Source: RGIG5675 sp050943435 (GTDB lineage: Bacteria > Bacillota > Clostridia > Oscillospirales > Ruminococcaceae). Taken from it: a DNA stretch of 15,515 bases. Every line of letters starts with the position of its first letter. Position 1 is the stretch's first letter. The translations under genes were made by a program, and so were the position numbers. The notes beneath the pieces were generated by a model that saw nothing but the letters and a program-made list of their open reading frames with translations, was not told the origin of the DNA and ran no database searches. Shown here piece by piece: positions 13,701 to 15,515 of this stretch. The stretch spans positions 1-15,515 of the forward strand of contig JBMNPE010000036.1 in assembly GCA_050943435.1 (NCBI GenBank). Reading direction: 5' to 3'.

Positions 13701-15515
13701 TCCAGGTGGCAGTCCAGGCTGCAGTTTCTCCGTTACTGTCGGTAGTTCCGTCGAGGGTTATGGTACTGCCCGATACAAGTGAGCCGTCTGCCACTAGCTG
13801 CAGCACTACTGTTGCACCGGAGGGCGCATCAGCAGTCGTTGTGCCGTCGCTTTCAACCCATGCCTTGGTCACGGAGAAGCTTGTTGTATCCGTGAGTGTG
13901 TTGGTGAGTATCCCGCCCGAGGAAACGGTGGAGGAGCTTGCAGTGTAGGGGTAGTCTTCGGGGATAGATTCCTGAATTGTGTAGGTTATGGCGTCCCCGT
14001 CGTCATTGAATCTTTCTAGCCCGCTGTACGTTACTGTCCAGACATCTCCCGTGGCAGAAATGACCGGTTCTGCATCTGTGACAGCAGTACCGTCGGCAAG
14101 CAGCGTCAGCCAGCCGGCAAAGTCATCTGCAGAAGGACGTGTGCTCTGCTCGTTCGAACTGTCGGTCCACTTCTTAGTGAACGTCACGTCGATGTTTGCG
14201 AGCCTTCTAAGCATGTTGACGATCATTCCGCCGTCGGATACTGCGCCAGAAGAGTCGCTTCTCACATACACGGAAGTGTAGTCGCTTGGAATTTCTTCGG
14301 TTATCGTATATGCCGTGCCGTCGTACGGGAGGTTGTCCCATGTCACGGTATATGTGTTGTTGCCGTTGTCATATACGGAGAGGTATGTCGATGATGAGTA
14401 CTGGCTGGTCACGTCCTCTGTTCCGTGATATAGCTTCAGCCACGAAGTGTATTCAGATGCGCTGGGCCTGACTCCGTCGGCATCGCTGTCGTCGTTCCAG
14501 ACCTTGGTTATCGACAGCTCTTCAACCCTCTGGCGTCCTGAAATGAGGTTCTGCGTCCAGTAGTTTACATTGTTGTAGCTTATCGGGTTGTCCACAACGT
14601 AGAGGTCGGTCTCATAAGTGTCAGGCACATCCTGCAGGGTAATGCCGTCATAAGTGGTAGCGCCTATGAGGATGTTGTATATCTCTTCCACGTCGTTCCA
14701 GCCCCAGGCAGGCGTGCCTGAGCTGTAGACATTGCGGACGTGGTCCTTCATTTCCTCGTAAGTGAGGTCCGTGCCATCGGTGTCCGTGTCAGTGTAGTGC
14801 CATATTGCCATCTGGGTAGCTATTTCAAACGCATATTCCATGCGGTTGCTCATGAGCAGGGAGAAGTCGTAGTTGTCCATGATTCCCGCTGCATCGTTTG
14901 GGTACCCGTTATAGAGCACCTTTGCGACGTTGTCCTTGACTGTGCTGCTGGCAGACCCAACTTTGACAGGTGTGTATCCCTTGTTGTTGGGAGGGTATAT
15001 GACCGGGCTTACATTCGGGTTGAGCCCGGTGTATGAATCGAGTTCCTTGGCGGTGACGTTGGGAATGATCCCGTACTGGTTGCCGTACCAGGTCTGCATG
15101 TTGAAATCGTCATCGGACAGCCACAGCACGTAGTAGTAGTTTACGCAGTAGGCCACGTTGCCGTTGATCATGGTCCTGACTGTGTTCGGCATTCCGTCTA
15201 TGTGCTCCTCATAGGGGGTGTACTCGCCTTCTGGGGAGCGGACATCCTCTACAGTGCTGTCGCCCGATGCTGCCACAGTCATGGTGACTGTGATCGGCCC
15301 GAGATCGAGGTTGTTTGTGCCGTCAGGTGAATACCTGAGGTAGAAGGAACCGCTGTAGGTGCCGGCTGATTTTCCTGAGACGGCTTTTACGGTTACAGAG
15401 CCGCTCTCACCGGCGGCTATTTTCTGGGCTCCCGAAGTGTCTACAGTGAAGAAATCACTGTCATCGCTCTCACTGTATACATCGAATGAGACTGTGCCGG
15501 ATCCGGTATTATTAA
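10648..15515 (-). CDS. Giant cell-wall adhesin with thioester, Cna-B and FctA domains, N-terminus beyond the window
   Basis: The frame has no stop between 10648 and 15515, so the visible 1,621 residues are the C-terminal part; the Met at 15282 is internal. In protein order: a beta-rich segment (15515 to about 15280) ending GPITVTMTV. A thioester domain follows, with Cys in AYCVNYYYV and Gln in ATQMAIWHY. Then come three Cna-B domains (about 14520-13564), two FctA pilin-type domains (13563-13140, 13125-12694) and seven further Cna-B domains (12690-10765). IVQTGD, a hydrophobic helix and KKKKSKS end the protein. Cna-B and FctA domains form Lys-Asn isopeptide bonds; the Lys (VTKVW-type), Glu and C-terminal Asn are present in most copies. 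Thioester domains bind host proteins covalently. The only other Cys seen is in the second FctA domain. It is therefore a rigid stalk carrying a reactive head. Its terminator lies 51 bases beyond the stop. Confidence 0.93.
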   Translation of the reverse strand, partial: NNTGSGTVSFDVYSESDDSDFFTVDTSGAQKIAAGESGSVTVKAVSGKSAGTYSGSFYLRYSPDGTNNLDLGPITVTMTVAASGDSTVEDVRSPEGEYTPYEEHIDGMPNTVRTMINGNVAYCVNYYYVLWLSDDDFNMQTWYGNQYGIIPNVTAKELDSYTGLNPNVSPVIYPPNNKGYTPVKVGSASSTVKDNVAKVLYNGYPNDAAGIMDNYDFSLLMSNRMEYAFEIATQMAIWHYTDTDTDGTDLTYEEMKDHVRNVYSSGTPAWGWNDVEEIYNILIGATTYDGITLQDVPDTYETDLYVVDNPISYNNVNYWTQNLISGRQRVEELSITKVWNDDSDADGVRPSASEYTSWLKLYHGTEDVTSQYSSSTYLSVYDNGNNTYTVTWDNLPYDGTAYTITEEIPSDYTSVYVRSDSSGAVSDGGMIVNMLRRLANIDVTFTKKWTDSSNEQSTRPSADDFAGWLTLLADGTAVTDAEPVISATGDVWTVTYSGLERFNDDGDAITYTIQESIPEDYPYTASSSTVSSGGILTNTLTDTTSFSVTKAWVESDGTTTADAPSGATVVLQLVADGSLVSGSTITLDGTTDSNGETAAWTATWTGLDKYDSSGSEITYKAYEVSGPDGYVSDSTTLSTAVEDTVTNTEIGTTTVTLTAGKALVGGTLAADEFSFGVFDSDGNQLYVQSDGSVSTTNSDTPLTATNTAAGIVTFPTITYTYADAGNTYTYYIKETSSDTSTGITYDTAVYKADVTVSRTDAALSTSVLYTKYSDGDTTGTGTSASEIIFTNTQTSESTITGTFQLEATKTTSDYSSFDAGEFTFTMCDENGNALYYHSTGNTIDTDSTDGIPLTATNDADGNIVFPEITLTFDEYTAPITNTYYIKEVVDSSDTKWEAITAGPIKVEVTFTQDSETSNVLTASYDYYPDDDDADSAAFVNERKDVSITVTKVFADGASLADGESITIDIMRTDGTSTLVYTTVTLTGDSLTATVDDLPAVADDGTEYTYYVEEVGSNYTSTVTENSDGSYTVTNSPSTVTTNLSFNKVWNDGASADYIDAILLRDGVRIDTARLDGVSGWSVTFSDLPVYASDGHEYEYTFEESSEGVYVQSGEWSTDGKTYTLTNSPNTETFDMPVTKAWADGATGEAHIILRQDGVQYGDEVVLTSTTGWTYTFENLRKYADDGHEYTYTVEETNSRGYSVEITQNGDHDITAGYTITNSPNEEKIDIDIIKLWADGVSGEEITVVLKQDNVQYGNAITLTSDDNWRTTIEDLPKYSTDGHEYSYTVEETNTNYTPVYIHDAGSTTWVITNYQNETTISIPVEKIWVGRQGEYADIKLLANDEEVGSVRLNESNHWKHTFVNLPKYTADGTELVYTVTEDTMEGYDITITGDEDSGFVITNTDQAKTSVSVEKSWSEGKEGEYADIKLLADGEEVDSIRLDESNNWKYTFEDLQKYNSDGSEIVYTVSEVEIDGYISSITGDAENGFLVTNTYAKISIPVEKVWASGKKGEYADIKLLANGEEVDSVRLDESNNWKYTFEDLDKYDSDGNEIVYTVSEVKIDGFTVTITGDAESGFVVTNSSEIVQTGDTANSIAWAAAAAASAAAGAVLILKKKKSKS
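10762..11562 (-). repeat. Three C-terminal, closely related Cna-B repeats
   Basis: The units are about 10765-11025, 11032-11292 and 11302-11562, each 87-90 codons. The two most C-terminal share an identical 39-base block (10882-10920 and 11149-11187) and a second 30-base block with one difference (10951-10980, 11218-11247), both offset by 267 bases. The third copy is clearly more diverged. Confidence 0.85.
14524..15180 (-). other. Thioester domain (TED) of the giant adhesin
   Basis: The internal thioester is expected between Cys (codon 15145-15147, in AYCVNYYYV) and Gln (codon 14812-14814, in ATQMAIWHY). The TQ-x-A-I-W context is the family hallmark. Between them lies a helical region with DFSLLMSNRMEYAFEIA. 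In streptococcal TEDs the bond reacts with host lysines, for example in fibrinogen; the target here is unknown. Confidence 0.85.

Noticed and set aside
10762..14520. Tandem repeats on the minus strand considered as a CRISPR array
   Set aside because: They are long, coding, in-frame protein repeats with diverged units and no spacers.
15280..15282. Met codon at 15282 as the start of the giant adhesin
   Set aside because: The frame continues without a stop to base 15515 and encodes more beta-rich sequence; there is no signal peptide after this Met.

Overview
The window looks like chromosomal DNA of an anaerobic, Gram-positive Clostridia-type bacterium (Bacillota). Evidence: strong AGGAGG-type ribosome binding sites, sortase-anchored surface proteins with thioester, Cna-B, FctA and InlB-type domains, several small flavodoxins, and a CoA-disulfide reductase fused to rhodanese. 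Base composition is moderate, with heavy use of AGG (Arg) and ATA (Ile) codons. The species cannot be fixed from the sequence; a host-associated lifestyle is inferred from the adhesins.

Layout. (1) 1-1960: the 3' part of a MATE-family exporter followed 13 bases later by a TetR-type regulator, closed by a strong terminator. (2) 1981-4274: a second TetR-type regulator on the minus strand, divergent from a three-gene plus-strand operon (cyclophilin-like protein, two flavodoxin-like proteins) that ends in a terminator. The shared intergenic region has several inverted repeats and a promoter whose predicted start lies on the first start codon. (3) 4275-6267: a 295-base structured leader and a CoA-disulfide/persulfide reductase with a C-terminal rhodanese domain. 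(4) 6287-8245: a near-consensus promoter overlapped by a perfect 9-bp inverted repeat drives a secreted surface protein with one Cna-B-like region, three InlB-type repeats and a VPRTGD sorting signal, followed by a textbook terminator. (5) 8451-10489: a stand-alone B3/B4 (PheRS-beta editing-fold) protein and a membrane-anchored S41 peptidase. (6) 10568-15515: on the minus strand, the C-terminal 1,621 residues of a giant surface adhesin whose frame stays open to the window end. It has a beta-rich region, a thioester domain, three Cna-B domains, two FctA pilin-type domains, seven more Cna-B domains and an atypical IVQTGD sorting signal.

Themes: drug/metabolite export with local TetR control, flavin- and thiol-based redox chemistry, and covalently stabilised cell-surface adhesion. 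No RNA gene, CRISPR array, transposase or phage gene was recognised. The most notable items are the thioester adhesin with sequence ahead of its thioester domain and a proline-less sorting signal, the possible leaderless redox operon next to a TetR gene, and the dyad-covered promoter of the InlB-repeat protein.
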